A stretch of DNA of 64,000 nt from Podospora pseudoanserina (GCF_035222485.1 NC_085920.1:682001-746000); one strand, 5' to 3'. Shown: positions 23,134 through 35,918, counted from the stretch's first letter. Translations and numbers: made by a program. The notes: a model not told the origin generated them from the letters alone.

Positions 23134-26100
23134 ATGACGGAGAATAGGACCGAGCAGTGTTTTCCTCTTCTCCCCACCACAATTGTTTTGGATTCACAGC
23201 AGTCTCCTCCTGTATCTGCTCTCCCGCCAGCGCAGATTCCCCCAGCCGCGACCTCGTCCCGTCGAGACAATCCCGGACCGGTCGACTATTTCTCTTGCCA
23301 GGACGACAGCAGCGAGCAGTTTGACGAGACCGGGGCGACCATCGACGAGGTTGTGAGTGAGTGGACGGCATCCTCGAATAGCAGCCGGCATGATTCCGAC
23401 GTATCAACGCCATTCTCCTTGACCCGATCATTGTTGGGTTTAGGTCCGCAAGTTTCAGCCGATTTTGGATTCTGGTCTCCCTCGTCGGCAGCGTCGTCCG
23501 AGCCACCCTCCAGGGCACCGTCAGGCGCCCTGGGAAAGAGGCTATCTGGCGCGGAATATCGCCCAACCCAACCTTTAGGATCTCCTCTGAAGAAGCCGCG
23601 CCTCACATCGCTCCCGCCCAACCTGACCGGGAAGCCGCCCATTGCGATTCCCAACCTTTTATCTCCCCTCTTTTTCTCAAACTCGGCGAGGGGGATGAGA
23701 ATGAACCATCCACCCGGATTTGCAGATCCCGAGGCAGCGGCGTCGATGATGGGAACTCAAGAGGGTCAGGAGGGCTTCACTACTTTGCGTCTTCCCAAGT
23801 CAGTTACTACCGCCAGTCCTTCGAGATCGTCGGGCACCCCTGGGAGTTGGTCGTCTGCGGAGCAATCGAACCCGTCACGGAGCCCTGATGGCTGGCCGCC
23901 ATCTAATATTGCCGGATTACTCCAAGGCATAGGGGTTGTCGAGTTGCTGGAACAAGACGAACGGCCGACGTTTATGATCGACCTCAATGAACCAGCAAAT
24001 TTCGGCCCTGGACAACTGCGTATAATATATGTCAATGCGGCGCTCAAGGCGTCTACTGAGCTGCTGGAGCGTTTGCAGAACGAGACGTCTGTCGGGGGGC
24101 ATACTACTGAGTTTTCACACTTCAAATCCTGGGCTCTAACTCTTGTGCCGGACCGGCTTTCGCTCGATGGAAGCACGGTTTCTCCCCCATCATGGGCGGG
24201 GATGAACTGGTCAGCTTCCACCCTCCGACGTCGATTTCGTGTGGTCCGTGGAAACGCCCATCCTTTGGAGTCCAAGACGCCCACGCCACCCAGCTCCACG
24301 AATCAACAGCATCCATGGGCTCAAAGCGGTCCTTGGACTGGCCGTGATGTTTTCGCACCGAGAGAACGGGGTGATTACTTTGGACCCGGTGCCGAGTCCC
24401 AATTTCGTTCTTACTCGGAGCCTCGGAGCAGAGCTGGTTCGATTGCCGACACGGTGGTTCAGTCTGTCGACGACATGGCGCTCGTGACGCCGCCCCCGCT
24501 CATGTCTGCGCCCCTGCCTCAGCTGCAAACCATCTTTGACTGGACTCGAATACCGCTAGACGACCCAAATCTTGGGCCTCATCATCATTTTGCTCGATCG
24601 GTCGATTGGGGGTCAACCTCTTTGGGACCCGTGGAAACGTGGCCTAATGACCTGCGCATCATGTCCAACATGATCATGGGGAGTCCTCACCCTGCGGCGC
24701 TGTATTGGGGCCCAGACTTTGTTGCCATCTACAACGAAGCATACATTGCGCTCGCGGGTCAAAAGCACCCTCAGCTCATGGGAAGCCGGTATAAAGACGC
24801 TTGGTCGGAGATATGGGACAGCATAGCGCCGGTTTTCGACGCTGCCTGGAATGACGGGCGGGCAACCATGAAGCACGACGATGGTCTTTTCATCTCTCGC
24901 CACGGTTTCCTCGAGGAGACCTTCTTCAACTGGGCCATCATTCCGTTGGTTGGTAGCGACGGCACCGTGGTGGCACTATACAATCCTGCCTTTGAAAACA
25001 CGCGGCGCAAAGTCAGCGAGCGCAGAATGTTGACGCTGCGCGAGGTCGGTGTCAAGACGTCACAGGCCAGGGATGTGAAGGGATTCTGGAAACAGCTTCA
25101 AAAGGGTCTCGAATACAACCCCTATGATGTCCCCTTTGCTCTCATCTACTCGGTCAGTGAAGATAGTGAGAGCGAGGTTGGGTCCATGGCTTCCGGCAAC
25201 CTCAGCCACCCCCCAGTAATCAACCTGGAAGGCTCGATTGGCGTTCCCGAAGGGCACCCTTGCGCTGTGCCCTCGATAAACTTACGGTCAAGCGATGAAG
25301 GGTTTGCCCACTACATGCGCGAGTCGATGGTCGATCTAGCCATGCCCGTCATCCTCAGTCTTGAAGACGGCACGTTTCCTGTTGAGCTCATCCAGGGGCT
25401 TGACTGGCAGGGCTTTGGAGACCCATGCACCACAATTGTCATCTTTCCAGTTCATCCAACAACGTCGGTGGATGCAGTGGTTGGCTTCATCGTGTTGGGT
25501 ATCAACCCTCGACGACGCTACGACGACAATTACAAACTCTTTATCAACTTGCTTTCACGCCAACTGGCAACGTCCATGGCGTCTGTAGTCCTGTTCGAGG
25601 AAGAGATCAAGCGTGGACAGAGAGCGGCCCGGTTGGCTGCGCTGGACCGCCAGGAACTTTCGATGCAGTTACATCTCCGTACTCAGGAAGCCGTCAAGAG
25701 CGAGTATCGCTTCACTAGGATGGCCGAGTTTGGACCAGTCGGTCTGTTCATTGCCGATGGTCAGGGCCAAATAACCTTTGGAAACGAATCGATATACCGG
25801 ATTTCAGGCAACGAACGGGCCACGAGCGGTCCAGATTCGTGGATGCACAGCATTCGAGACGAGGATAGGCCGGGCGTGGAGGAAGTTTGGCACAAACTTT
25901 TGGACGAAAAGGTGGCCGTGACGCATGAGTTCCGATTCCGGGGTTCCAAGCGGCTGATTGACGGTCACTCGGTCGATATTTGGGCATTGATGAGCGCCTA
26001 CCCCGAAAAAGACGAGTACGGCGAGCTCAAGAGCATTTTTGGTTGTATCACGGACATCTCGCAACAAAAATGGGCCGAAGACTTTCAGAAACAGAGGCGA

Positions 26101-27797
26101 GACGAGGCGGTTGAACTGAAGCGACAGCAAGAAAATTTCATCGATATAACAAGTCATGAGATGCGGAATCCTCTGAGCGCCATCCTTCAATGCGCCGATG
26201 AAATATCGTCAAGTCTCAACGAGTTCAAGCACGAAAATGGTCCAGTCGAACAAACTCTGGGCGAATTGACAGTGCTTGTCGAAAGTTGTGTCGAGGCAGC
26301 AAACACCATCTCGCTGTGCGCCAGCCACCAGAAACGAATTGTTGACGACATCTTGACGCTTTCGAAACTTGATTCCAATCTGCTGTTGGTTACTCCTGTC
26401 GATGTACAGCCTATCATGGTGGTGCAAAATGTGCTCAGGATGTTCGAGGCTGAGCTCCAGTCCAACGACATCACGGGGCAGTTTATTATTGAGGATTCGT
26501 ACCGTGATCTGGAGGTTGACTGGGTCAAGCTCGACCCGTCTCGCCTTCGCCAGGTGCTTATTAATCTAATGACGAATGCCATCAAATTCACACAAGGACG
26601 ACCAACTCGCTCGATCGTGATCAAGCTTGGAGCATCAAGGGAGGCGGAGAGAGAAAGCGGGCTCTCCTACATCCCACCAAGGCACCCTGATCAGAGAGAT
26701 CTTACTGATGAGCCTGATTGGGCTGATGGAGAGAAGATTCACTTGCATCTTGCTGTGACGGACACCGGGCCAGGGCTGGACGACGATGAAAAGAAGATTC
26801 TGTTCCAGCGCTTCTCTCAGGCAAGCCCCAGAACACACGTTCAATACGGCGGCTCTGGGCTTGGACTCTTCATCTGCAGGATACTGACCGAGCTGCAAGG
26901 CGGGCAAATTGGTGTCTTTTCCGAAAAGGGTGAGGGCAGCACATTTGCCTTTTACATCAAGAGCCGAAAATCCGATCACCCCCAGGTCAACCTCTCAGCC
27001 GCCGCGCCGACACCCCGGCCGACACCGCCACGACAAATGCACCACTCTCATGAGCCGGCTCCACAGCCAGGGCAATCGACCCCAGAACCAGAACCGAAGC
27101 CAAAGCCAATTACAATGGTGCTTGATGGGCCAGCCTTGGCTGGTGCATTGCCCAAACCCGTCCGAGAACCCCAGAACAACTCGCCGTCGATGGACATCCT
27201 CATCGTGGAGGACAACCTCGTGAACCAAAAGGTCCTACAACGACAGCTCCAGCGGTCAGGAAACAACACCCGCGTCGCCAACCACGGCGGCGAAGCTCTC
27301 ATTGAGCTCAGCAAATCCCGTTTTTGGAACAAGGTAGCGGCCGCAGCAGAAAACGAGCACCCACCTCCCCCGCAAAGACAAGATTCTGAGATTCTTCCTG
27401 ATGGTATGGGAGACGTGAAAATGGCCGACGAGGAGGACGAGGACAATGACGACGACAAGGGCGAGCGCAACATTTCGGTCATTCTGATGGACCTCGAAAT
27501 GCCCGTCATGGACGGCATGTCGTGCACGAGGGAGATTAGGCGGCTGGAGAGAAAGGGGGTGCTGACGGGTCATGTGCCGATTATTGCGGTGACGGCTTAT
27601 GCGCGGCCGGAGCAGATTGAGAATGCAAAGGCCGCTGGTGTTGTAAGTTTTTTTTTTCTTTTTCTCTGTGAGTATTGATGCTGATAAGAAAACAACAACA
27701 GGACGACGTAATATCAAAGCCGTTCCGCCTGCAAGAGTTGCTGCCAAAGATCGAGGAGCTGGTGGCAAAGTACAAGACTTTGTCTTGTGAGGCTTAA
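23134..27797 (+). CDS. Hybrid sensor histidine kinase with response-regulator domain
   Basis: Exon 1 is 23134-27642, a 59-bp intron follows (GTAAGT...ACAACAG) and exon 2 is 27702-27797, giving 1534 residues. The first in-frame ATG is at 23134. Residues 1-450 are Ser/Pro-rich and mostly disordered. A PAS-like region (ALYWGPDFVAIYNEAYIAL) sits near 510-620, a GAF-like segment near 640-830 and a PAS domain with its C-terminal motif (FGCITDISQQ) near 865-985. The HisKA H-box has His1008 in TSHEMRNPLSA. The ATPase has Asn1148 (LINLMTNAIKF), the DTGPGL box and YGGSGLGLFIC. The receiver begins ILIVEDN, has phosphoacceptor Asp1453 (LMDLEMPVMDG) and, in exon 2, Lys1509 (VISKPF). It should autophosphorylate on His and pass phosphate to its own receiver, then to an Hpt protein. 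The signal is unknown. The receiver carries a long acidic insertion. Confidence 0.92.
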
Positions 27798-29484
27798 TTG
27801 TTGTTAATGATGATATAAAAAATGGGACGGATGGATGATTCCGGGATATTGTTTTTACGTTTGTGATTGGGATGGGGCGGGAAAGGGGCAAATGATATAT
27901 GATACCTACCTTTTTTTGCGGCTCAAGTTTTTTTTTTCTTTTTTGGAAGGATGGGAGGAAAGGAGTGGGAGGAAGGTGAACTTGGTTTACAACGTTTCTT
28001 TTCTTTTGAGGCATAATTCTATTTTTTACCATTTTGGAGACAAGTTTTTTTTTTTTTGTTTTTTTTGAGGTTTTGTTGGGTCTTATGCTGGGGAGGAGAG
28101 GAGAGAGACGGTTGGAGGATGATGATGTGTCGCGCTTTTGTTTCTTGCAAGATGGTGGGAAAAGACTAAACTGGGGAGGGTAGGGATTATAGTTGTGCTC
28201 GGATTTTGCACATATGCCATGAACGGAGAGGAAGCCAAGTGGTAATGTTGGTTGGGTCTTTTCGTACTGGGCCTGGCTTTCTGGATAGTACCAGCAGGCA
28301 TGCAATGGGATCTGGTTGGGTGTGGACAGACAACTGGGCAGGGTCTGGCTTCTTGGATGCCTATGATACTTATCATATGCAGAGTAATGGGAAAGAAAAG
28401 GGATTAATAGTGTAATGGGGTGTTTTGGTGTTGTTTACTTCATGTGATGAGATACCAAGAGAAGTTGGGCTATGAGATAGAAGAGAGACATTTTCTAACT
28501 TTGAATTGACATGTAACGTATCTACAAGAGTGTTGTGCGATAAACATGGAAAGTGCCATACACAAAACAAGCACATGTCCCAAAGAACCAAGGCAGCAAA
28601 GAAACAAGAGATAGAGACGAACTCAGCACGCGAGAGGTATATTAATTAGCTATTAAAAAAGTGTCCATACTCTTAAACTCCCATTCCCATCCTGCACTCT
28701 CCCCTGCAAAGCCGCCCCTTATTCAAGACAGCCCAGACACAAAAGCGCAGTCAGAAACAAGAGACAGAATAAATTCTCCGCTCCTCCACCACCACCACAC
28801 CACATGCTCATCCGTCATCGTGTACATCCATCATCACACACACACCAAACACGAAACCAACAACCACACCAAGACCAAATCCACTCACGCAATCCACCAC
28901 ACCGTAGTGTGTGCACACTCTCCCCTTTTTAGCCCACCTCATCATCCCTCCCACAAACCTCCTTTGCCTTCCCTTGCATGACCCAAAAAAGCCAATAAAC
29001 AGACGACTGACTTGATGCGGACCGAAAGGGGGGGTATACTTTGGGTATCAAAAAGAGAAATAACAGGAAAAGCTCTGACTGCGCGCGCAACATCATCCAG
29101 TGGGAAAACACCAAAGCCAAAAACAAAAACGAGCAAAGCAAGCAGTAAAAAAAAAAGACAGGAGGTGATCAAGATCGAGTCCTATCTGAGCGATAGGGCC
29201 ACAGCAAAGAAAGCGTGCCACGGACCAAGTGATTGTTGACAGCCAGATGGAGTTTCAGTCCTGACGGGTATCTTGACTCTGAAATGCAGATCCGTTTCCG
29301 ACAAAACCCAAGGGTATAAGGGGGTGTGTTGTGTGTATTAAATATCTCTCAGCGAGGGGGGTTGCGTGTGATGGAATGATTATGCGGTGGTCATTCATGA
29401 ATGTTCGCTCTATGTTTTCGTGGTTTCGTTTCCATACGTCTTTCACCGACATTGCGATTGCTCGAGGGGAATACGCCTCGTTCT
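27798..29484. other. Intergenic region between convergent genes
   Basis: It starts with a T-rich 3' flank of the kinase gene (several T9-T12 runs between 27900 and 28070) and ends with the 3' UTR of the PH-domain gene. The middle is A/C-rich low-complexity sequence (28680-28930). No gene is seen. Confidence 0.5.
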
Positions 29485-31376
29485 CTAAGCAGTGGCGGTG
29501 ACGACAGGCGTGGCCTCGGCGGGCTTGGGCTTCTCCTCCTCGGCAGCAACGACGGGGGCAGCAACCTCAGCGGTCTCGGCAGGCTTGACAGCCTCCTCCT
29601 CCTTCTTCTCCTCGGCCTTGTCCTCAGCCTTCTCCTCGGCGACAGCCTCGGTGGCGGCAGGGGTCTCCTCCTTCTTCTCCTCGACCTTGTCGGCCTTGCC
29701 CTTGCCCTTGATGGTGGCGCGGAACTTGGAGAAGGCAGAAGGGGACTTGACCTTCTCGCCCTCCTCGTCAGAGGAAGCAGACTCCTTCTTCTTGCCGAGG
29801 CCGAAGGGGAGAGAGCTCTTGCGCTTGTCGCTCTTAATGGCAGGTCTGGTCTCGCCGTTGGTCTCGGCAGGAGCAGCAGCAACCTCAGTGGTCTCAGTGG
29901 GAACGTTGGCAGGGGAAGAGACCTCAGCAGAGAGGGGCTCAGTGGTCTCAACGGCGGGGATCACAGGGGCAGTCTCGGCAACGGCCTCGGTGGCAGCAGG
30001 AGTCTCCTTGACGGGAGCCTCAGCAACAGGAGCAGCCTTCTTCTTGCCGAAGGGGAGGCTACCAAAGATGCTGGAGCGCTTGGTAGGGACAGCAGGGCGG
30101 GCCTCAGTGACCTCCTCCTTCTTCTCCTCAGCCTTCTCCTCGGGCTTGGCCTCAGTGGCCGCAGCCTCGGTGGTGGCAGGGGCAGCCTCGGTGGTGGTCT
30201 CAGCAACGGGGGCAGCCTCGACAGCGGGAGCAACCTCAGCAGCAGGAGCCTCGGTGGCAGCGGGGGCCTCGGTAGCGGCAGGCTCCTCAGCAGTGACAGC
30301 GGGAGTCTCAGCAGTAGGCTCGGCGGCCTTCTTCTCCTCCTTCTTGCCGAGGAGGCTGCCGAAGATGGAAGTGCGCTTACGGCTGGCGGAGCGACGCTTG
30401 GGCTCCTCCTTCTTGACCTCCTCGTTCTTCTCCTCCTCCTTGACCTCCTCCTTGGGGGTCTCGGCGGCAGCGGCCTCAACAGGAGCCTCGGCAACGGCGG
30501 CGGCGGCCTCCTCAGTGGTGGCAGCAGGGGCAACCTCAGCGGCGGGCTCAGCAGCCTTTTCCTCCTTCTTGACGGGGGCAGGCTTGAAGCTCTCAAGGGT
30601 CTTCTTGTAGGTCTCAGATTCGGTGACAGTGGCGGCAAGCTCCTTGGCCTCGGCAATCTTGGCCTTCAGCTGGGCAACCCAGTTGTCACGGTCAGCGGCA
30701 GTGGGGGCCTTGAAGGTGTGCTTGTGGCCCTTGGAAGAGAAGTGGAACTTGTTGGTGCCATCGACAACGGGCTCAGTAGCCTCAGCCTGTAATTTTCTGT
30801 TAGGATTTGAAACATTTTGAATCGGATATTGAACAAACGTACAAGCTGGATAGCGCCGTTGGGAGCAGCCTTGTCACCCTTCTCGCTGTAGAAAAGGAGA
30901 CCCTTGCCGGTCTCGGCAGCCCACGAGGCAACGTGATGGGCGACATCAGCGGCCTTCTCGGCCTTGAAGCTGGCGATCTCCTTGACATTGACGGGCTCAG
31001 AGCCAAACCAGAACAGGGTCTTGGTGTAGAGGAAGTTCCTAATCGAGGATGTTAGTCACTGATGACTCGAGAACTGTCGAGTCTGGCGTGATGCTGAAAC
31101 GTACTTGGGGAAGTTGGCGCCCTGGCCCTTGTGCTCGAGGTGGCCCTCCTCAACAGGCTTGACCTCCTCCTTCTTGGCTTCCTCGGCCTCGGCAGCGGGA
31201 GCCTCAGCGGCGACCTCAGTCTCGGTGGCGGCGGCAGGGGTAGCCTCGACAGCAGGAGCAGTCTCGGAAACCTCAGCAACGGCGGGGGTGGCCTCAGCGG
31301 GCTTCGTCTCGACAACGGGCTCGGCGACAGGAGCGGTGGTCGCAGGGACCTCAACGGGCTTTGTTGTGTCGGCCAT
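29485..31376 (-). CDS. Meu6-like PH-domain protein with Glu/Ala-rich tail
   Basis: The exons are 31376-31105, 31038-30843 and 30786-29485, giving 589 residues. Intron 1 (GTACGT...GATTAG) joins NFPK to NFLYTKTLFWFG; intron 2 (GTACGT...TTACAG) joins GAIQL to AEATEPVVDG. Residues 1-85 are Ala/Glu/Val-rich. Residues 86-210 form a PH-like fold of the kind named for fission yeast Meu6: GLLFYSEKGDK, then KFHFSSKGHKHTFKAP and DNWVAQLKAKIAEAK. The remaining 380 residues alternate acidic Ala/Glu/Pro linkers with short basic FG motifs (RTSIFGSLLGKK, RSSIFGSLPFGKKK, KSSLPFGLGKKK). No signal peptide or membrane helix is present. Meu6 is meiotically induced in yeast, but the role in filamentous fungi is unclear. 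Strong bias toward C-ending codons suggests high expression and creates a long open frame on the other strand. Confidence 0.85.
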
Positions 31377-33029
31377 TTTTGATTGTGTGATGGGTGGTTG
31401 CAAAAAGCAGGGTATCTGGGTATCTCAAGAAAAAAGAAAAAATGGGTATCGGGTATCACTGAGAGAGAAGACTTCGCAAGAAATATTAAGCACGCGTGGC
31501 CTGCACTGGTCTGGACGAGGCAGAAAAAACTCGTCGAGTCGAGGTGTTGGCTGGTGGGTGGAAGGAGAGAAGGAGAGAGAGGAGAATGGAAAGGCGAGCT
31601 GTGTGATGGTTCCTGGGGGTACTTATTTCGGAACTGGCAGTCGGTCGTGCTCTGTGAAGGGAAACGGTAGGACTCTTGTGCGATCCGTCCGCTCTTCTCT
31701 CACCCCCCAGTCCCCCCCCCAATCGCCCCCATCAGGTCCAGTGACTCCAGTCACAGTGAATGGTCCGTTTCCCCTGGCCAGACCCAAAGCGGAAGCAACA
31801 CTGTGCGACAACCCTTGCCCTCTCGCTGCCCTCGCTCCCTGACCAGCTGCTGGGCAGACAAAGAAAGGCACACCGTCTTATCCAAAACGATGCTCAGTTG
31901 CTGGGAGACACGAAATTGCTTCAAACCGTTATTAGACAGGGATCCAGTTTTCCCTTTTTTTCCCTTTGCACACGCGCCTACTGCAGCCACCAAGAGCTCT
32001 CAAGGTCCATGGTCCACATTCGCTGCATCTTCACTGGCCAGTGCGCTTCTGGGGTCCTGGTCAGCATGCAGGAGGTACTTTGGCGACAAGTACCGACATG
32101 TCGTTTCTGTGCCAGGGAGCCCGCTGCAGGACACCATCGAACCCGCCTGATTTGCATCATGAACCGCCTGAGGGAGTCTCCTGTGCATTGAAGGGGTGAC
32201 TTGCTGTTGCGGTATCCCTCCCTGAACATATCCCGTTCTTGTCGATCAGGGCCTTGCGTCTGGACACTGGCATCCATTCACGACCTCACCTCGTCAGCCA
32301 GCCCCTATTCCCACGTCAACACCCACCGCCTAAACAGAGATTTTCCTCTTGTCCCTCCGCTGTAGGTGGGTATCTCTCAAGAACAGTCAGAGCTGCCAAG
32401 TTGCCTCCGTTTTCACTTCAAAAGTCAACGATAGCGGTCCTGTAATTTGACCATCACAAAAGAAGGGTTCGCACGTTGCAAAGCGGGGCGTTTACCGCTT
32501 GCCGTCTGCCAGAGCTCCACTCCCGTAAAATTTGGTGCCGACGTTATGAGAACGTAATCAACCATGGCCCCACCCATTCCCACTCACCTTTTCACTAGCC
32601 CATGCTCACGCCCCAGATGGCGTTCGCGCTGCTCCACATGACATCTGCCCGTTCGGACGACACCACAACCTCGACGAAACATTTCAGCGACTCCTTAAAA
32701 GGGGTCTCACTCCCTCACTGCAGCTTCCTGGTGTCGGAGTGCCTTGGCGCCTCTTATTGGTGATGACCTCGGAAGCCGCTGATTGTTGTGAAGCAGCACC
32801 TCTGGAATGTGAGAGGTGCAAAGAAACTTTTATGCTCCAGCGTCAGATCATCTTGACAGCCTTGGCCCCACTGCTGCCGCGCATCGCACATGGTCAGGGA
32901 CCGAAAGGCTGGACACTGGTTTCAAATTCGCGGCATCGATGAACCTGGCACTTTAAACATCTTGACGTTGACCTTGACAGTAAGTGCATGGTATTGCGCC
33001 ACCAGGCATTCACGCATTGGAAAGATCTA
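31377..33029. other. Upstream region of the PH-domain gene; no gene seen
   Basis: The first 300-500 bases should be the promoter and leader of the 29485-31376 gene. A C-rich stretch (CCCCCCAGTCCCCCCCCC) lies at about 31702-31721. The rest is balanced-composition DNA leading up to the abrupt edge of the A+T-rich block at about 33030. Frames of 60-140 codons exist but none reads like a known protein. Confidence 0.45.
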
Positions 33030-34195
33030 CATTTTCTATATAAGACCATTAATACTACGGATTTATATTATAAATGTTTAGTTTTTATATTAAATTAAAT
33101 AAAATAGTTTAATATTATTTAAGTCAAAATGTATATATTTTTATAACTTATCGAAGTTTTCGTTAATCTTAGCTTTTACGTTTAATAATATCGATAATAA
33201 TAATAAATATATTATTACAATTCATGTTAACTTTTTTATTAATTAATTATATTACTTATGTTTTTGATATTTTTGCTTTAACCTAAAAAAAAAGATAACT
33301 GTTATTATTTTTTATTTATAAACTTTAGTAATTTATTAAAGCTAGTTTTATTTACAAAGTTCCGTTTTACAATAATCTGAAATTTATATTTACTTTGCGC
33401 AAAAATTATAAAGATTTTAAAATGATTTTAATATAATTATAGTTTTATATAAAATTTGAATAAAAATACTTATAATACGTTTTATATAATAGTGATTATT
33501 TTAAATAGTTCATTATTTTTTCACATATATTATATACTTCCTAATGTTATTAGATATCTTTGAAAATTATATTGATCAAAAAAATATTACTGGAAAACAT
33601 TTAGATTTACTTTTAAAAGACTAAAATTAAAATGTTAAAAAATAAAAATAAAAATATAAACTATAAGTATAAAAAGTTTCTATAAATATAATATTTATAT
33701 TTCTATTCGTTAATTTCATTAAAGCTATAATTATTAATTATTGATACTTAGTTTGAGAAATAGTAATATTATTAATATAAACTTTAATTAATTATTTTAA
33801 AGTAAATTTTTTACTAATTTCATTAATAAATAATGAAATAAATCCTTAAATTTACATAGTTTGAATATCTTTTAACAGAAGCTATTTTTATTAAATTAAA
33901 ATACTTACAAATATAATAAAAATCAAGAAAGATAATTTAGCGGCTATATTATATTTCTAGATCATAATTAAACTTATTTTTCTAAATTTTAATCGATAGA
34001 CTCCGTAATAAAAAATGATATAGATATATATATATATATGTATATATATTTAATTTTGAATTTTTATTATATCTATTTTATCTCTATTAATTTAATATTA
34101 AATTTCAATAATTCTAATAATAAAAAAAGTAAAGTAGTTAACTTTCAAAGTATTAATATTTTTAAAATACTAATAATCCGCTTAATATTGGTTTG
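33030..34195. repeat. Extremely A+T-rich block, RIP-like, left part
   Basis: Composition changes abruptly from balanced to almost pure A/T, dominated by TpA and poly-A/T words, with an AT-dinucleotide palindrome at about 34019-34050. No open frame longer than about 60 codons survives. In sordariomycetes such blocks are usually transposon copies mutated by repeat-induced point mutation. That origin is inferred from composition; no recognisable transposon protein is left. Confidence 0.7.
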
Positions 34196-34560
34196 GGATG
34201 CAGCTACAAGCCTAAGGTCTTTTTGATTAGAGGGGTGAGAAAGTGGAGGTTTCGGAGGATTCGGGAGTTTAGGGGTCATGTATATAAGCGGTCTGCTTCT
34301 GACATTTTATCTGAAATAAGTCATCGACTTTTTTTTTCTTCGAATTTTATTGCCTTGCACGCGTGCAGGTAATTCTGGCTCTCTAATCAGGTTAATCCGG
34401 TGCTTATTATGTGGCCTGCGTAGCCTGCGAGCCCATAGTGTCTTTTTTTGTCCTGTGTAAAGTGCGGCTTGCGAGCGAGCTACTGTCACGCGGGTGTGTT
34501 TATTCAGGGACCTGTTGAGAGTATATTTGTGGTGTTGTAGTTATTTCTGTGTGTTTTCTC
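34196..34560. other. GC-normal island inside the A+T-rich block
   Basis: About 360 bp of balanced composition interrupts the A+T-rich block with fairly sharp edges. It contains words such as CACGCGTGCAGG and GCTTGCGAGCGAGC. No protein could be recognised. It could be a leftover single-copy segment, a low-CpA part of a mutated element such as an LTR, or a later insertion. None of these can be decided from sequence alone. Confidence 0.45.
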
Positions 34561-35060
34561 ACTATCTCAATATTAGTTAATTAATTCTGTTTTAAGATAA
34601 ATATTTAAATTTCAAGCAAACCATTAGTATATTCAAAGAATTTCTGAATTCAGTTTTCAATATTACTTTTATTGATAGTATGATTAACAAAGTAACGAAT
34701 TTAATTATAAAGTATAAAAACTTTTTAGTTTTTTTTAAGCAATAGCTAACTTTATTAAATATTTTTCAAAACTAATAAAAGCTTTTAAAATACATTTTTA
34801 TAATATATTTCCTAGACTTTTTTTTATTGTCAATACGCAATTATATAATCAAAATAAAAATAAAAATTTCAACAATATATAAAAGTCCTATAAAAATCTT
34901 GTACTTCTAATAATTTAAATAATATACATAAAGTTGCAATTTTTTTTTAAAAAAAATAAACTAGAAAAATAAACAAATAAACTAAGTAGGTAGATTGTTT
35001 TATATATATAAAATGTTAATGGTAAAGCGAGATATAGCGTAAGTAGCTAGTAGGGTAATA
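34561..35060. repeat. Extremely A+T-rich block, RIP-like, right part
   Basis: Same composition as 33030-34195: A/T-dominated, TpA-rich, without coding potential. It ends near 35060, where balanced sequence resumes. Together with the left part it probably represents one degraded mobile element or a small cluster of them. Confidence 0.65.
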
Positions 35061-35882
35061 GGGTGGTAAACCCACTTAACGACTGCAACAATAACAAGCA
35101 GCTTCTTCTTCTCTTTATTGTTAGCCATGCATTGTGATGCTCAGTTGGGCCGATATTCCTATCAATATTTTCTCTGTGGTTTTCCGTCCCCTGTCTTCGG
35201 CAGCCAAATCGAGCGATGAGGTTCAAGCAATATCCACGCCAACAGCAGGGGTTCACGGGCGGGGGGAAAAGCAGCCTCAACATCGGCAAGCCGAAGCCGC
35301 TCCAGTGGCGTCTTGTCAGTCGTGGGGTTACCACGGTAGGGCCATCACCGCCTTGACCGCTTTTCTGACATCGCGACGGCGGCTCGATTTCGAGATTTCA
35401 TCGGCCAGTGAGGTCCTCACACCCTCTGGGCTATCCTCAAGCAACAGGATGGCAAAACTCGAGCTTCATGTCGACGCCATGCCGCCGCCCCCTCCTCGTG
35501 GCCTGACTGGCAGCCCCTCTGTCCAACCAGTGTCGTTCTTCAGACTCAGAGAAACCACCGGGCGTTTCCACACATGCAACCACCTCGAAGGGCGCATGAT
35601 TCTTCATGGTCGCACACAAGCTTGCAGCGTGCAGCTTGCCCGGGTGGGGCCGCGTCTGAACTGAACAGCTTCTTGTGGCCATCAGTGGATCGCGAACTCA
35701 AGCCGTGCCACTCCCCTTTTCCAACATCACCCAAAACAGACGGCTACAGGAAATCTGATTCGTCTGTTGAATATGGCGTCTGGCACGACTTGCAAGAAAA
35801 TAGATTGAGCACAGCCAAATGTGTTGTGGAAAAAAAGGGAAATAGGCGTGCCGTTTGGCGATTTTAATCCCGATGGGCTTCT
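35061..35882. other. Region between the A+T-rich block and the inverted-repeat element
   Basis: Balanced composition. Open frames of 60-176 codons occur on both strands (for example 35134-35664, plus) but their translations are low-complexity and overlap one another. No gene is proposed. Confidence 0.4.
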
Positions 35883-35918
35883 ACTACGGCCGCGAGAATT
35901 ACGTCAAAGCCTCGCTGG

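Noticed and set aside
29401-30792. Plus-strand open frames of 372-463 codons, Leu/Gly/Ser- or Ala/Ser/Val-rich
   Set aside because: They lie exactly opposite the third exon of the Meu6-like gene. The Ala/Glu/Lys-rich, C-biased coding strand leaves the complementary frames open; the translations are low-complexity.
35134-35664. 176-codon plus-strand frame right of the A+T-rich block
   Set aside because: Overlaps similar-length frames on the other strand, has no motif and no homologue I can recall.
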